Source: an uncultured Saprospiraceae bacterium
GTDB lineage: Bacteria; Bacteroidota; Bacteroidia; Chitinophagales; Saprospiraceae
Reading direction: 5' to 3'
Length of the DNA: 7,177 nucleotides
Assembly (NCBI GenBank): GCA_938002705.1
Contig: CALLAG010000350.1
Span: forward strand, 1 to 7,177
Part shown: positions 7,039 through 7,177 of the stretch, piece by piece
Layout of the letters: each line of letters starts with the position of its first letter
Numbering within the stretch: the stretch's first letter is position 1
Position numbers and translations under genes: made by a program
The notes under the pieces: model-generated
Databases searched by the model: none
Seen by the model: only the letters and a program-made list of their open reading frames with translations
Told to the model about the DNA's origin: nothing

Positions 7039-7177
7039 GATCAGCTACGATTATAAAATCTAAGGTCAATAGATTATTTAATTCGTCGAACTTAATAGCG
7101 AATTTAGATTGCACAAGTAAACTAAGTATTACTTAGTTTTAGTGCTAAGATTCCACAATAAATGAATGTTATACTTG
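7039..7177. other. Non-coding right end of window
   Basis: This stretch is AT-rich. Besides the hairpin at 7119-7139 it contains a 6-bp inverted repeat, AATTCG (7080-7085) with CGAATT (7099-7104), around a 13-base loop. No open reading frame of useful length is present; an ATG at 7162 runs only five codons to the edge and cannot be judged. Confidence 0.6.
7119..7139 (+). terminator. AT-rich hairpin after the helicase gene, possible weak terminator
   Basis: AAACTAAGT (7119-7127) and ACTTAGTTT (7131-7139) form a perfect 9-bp stem with a 3-base ATT loop, 80 bases after the helicase stop. The stem has only two G-C pairs and the T run after it is short, so termination would be weak. A further CTAAG at 7145-7149 could pair with the CTTAG of the right arm instead. 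It could also be an operator for a gene beyond the window. Confidence 0.35.

Noticed and set aside
6800..7063. An 87-codon plus-strand reading frame rich in Ala, Glu and Val overlapping the helicase tail
   Set aside because: It is a frame-shifted reading of the GGC/AGA repeats; its composition follows from the repeat and it has no recognisable domain or start context.
7162..7177. An ATG running into the right edge (Met-Asn-Val-Ile-Leu)
   Set aside because: Five codons are too few to support a gene call.

Overview
The window looks like ordinary AT-rich chromosome from a member of the Bacteroidota. The evidence is a TonB-dependent receptor with an N-terminal carboxypeptidase-regulatory-like domain, a lipoprotein with acidic residues just after its lipidated cysteine, perfect matches to the Bacteroidota -7 promoter element (TAnnTTTG) ahead of two genes, and no Shine-Dalgarno sequences. 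The lipoprotein's style suggests the Saprospiria, but that is a weak inference from memory.

Layout. Positions 1-4596 are read on the minus strand, in the order rpe (ribulose-phosphate 3-epimerase, 3922-4596), a TonB-dependent outer-membrane receptor (1386-3932), and a large secreted lipoprotein (1305 down to the left edge, 3' end missing). The rpe stop and the receptor start overlap by 11 bases, and the lipoprotein begins 80 bases after the receptor stop, so the three are probably one transcript. A 111-base divergent intergenic region (4597-4707) separates them from the plus-strand genes truC (tRNA pseudouridine-65 synthase, 4708-5403) and a DEAD-box RNA helicase with an Arg/Gly/Ser-rich tail (5488-7038). 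The last 139 bases hold a small AT-rich hairpin and no gene that can be supported.

How the genes fit together. The receptor and the lipoprotein plausibly work together at the outer membrane, but the lipoprotein shows no SusD likeness and the substrate cannot be read from sequence. rpe belongs to the pentose phosphate pathway and has no evident mechanistic link to them; the overlap suggests shared expression. truC and the helicase both act on RNA, but the helicase has its own promoter-like element and need not be cotranscribed with truC.

No CRISPR array, insertion sequence, phage gene, tRNA or rRNA was seen. I do not see a clearly new biological system. The points most worth checking are the epimerase/receptor overlap, the unclassified surface lipoprotein, the helicase's TTG start and unusual C-terminus, and a symmetric 7-bp dyad in the divergent promoter region.
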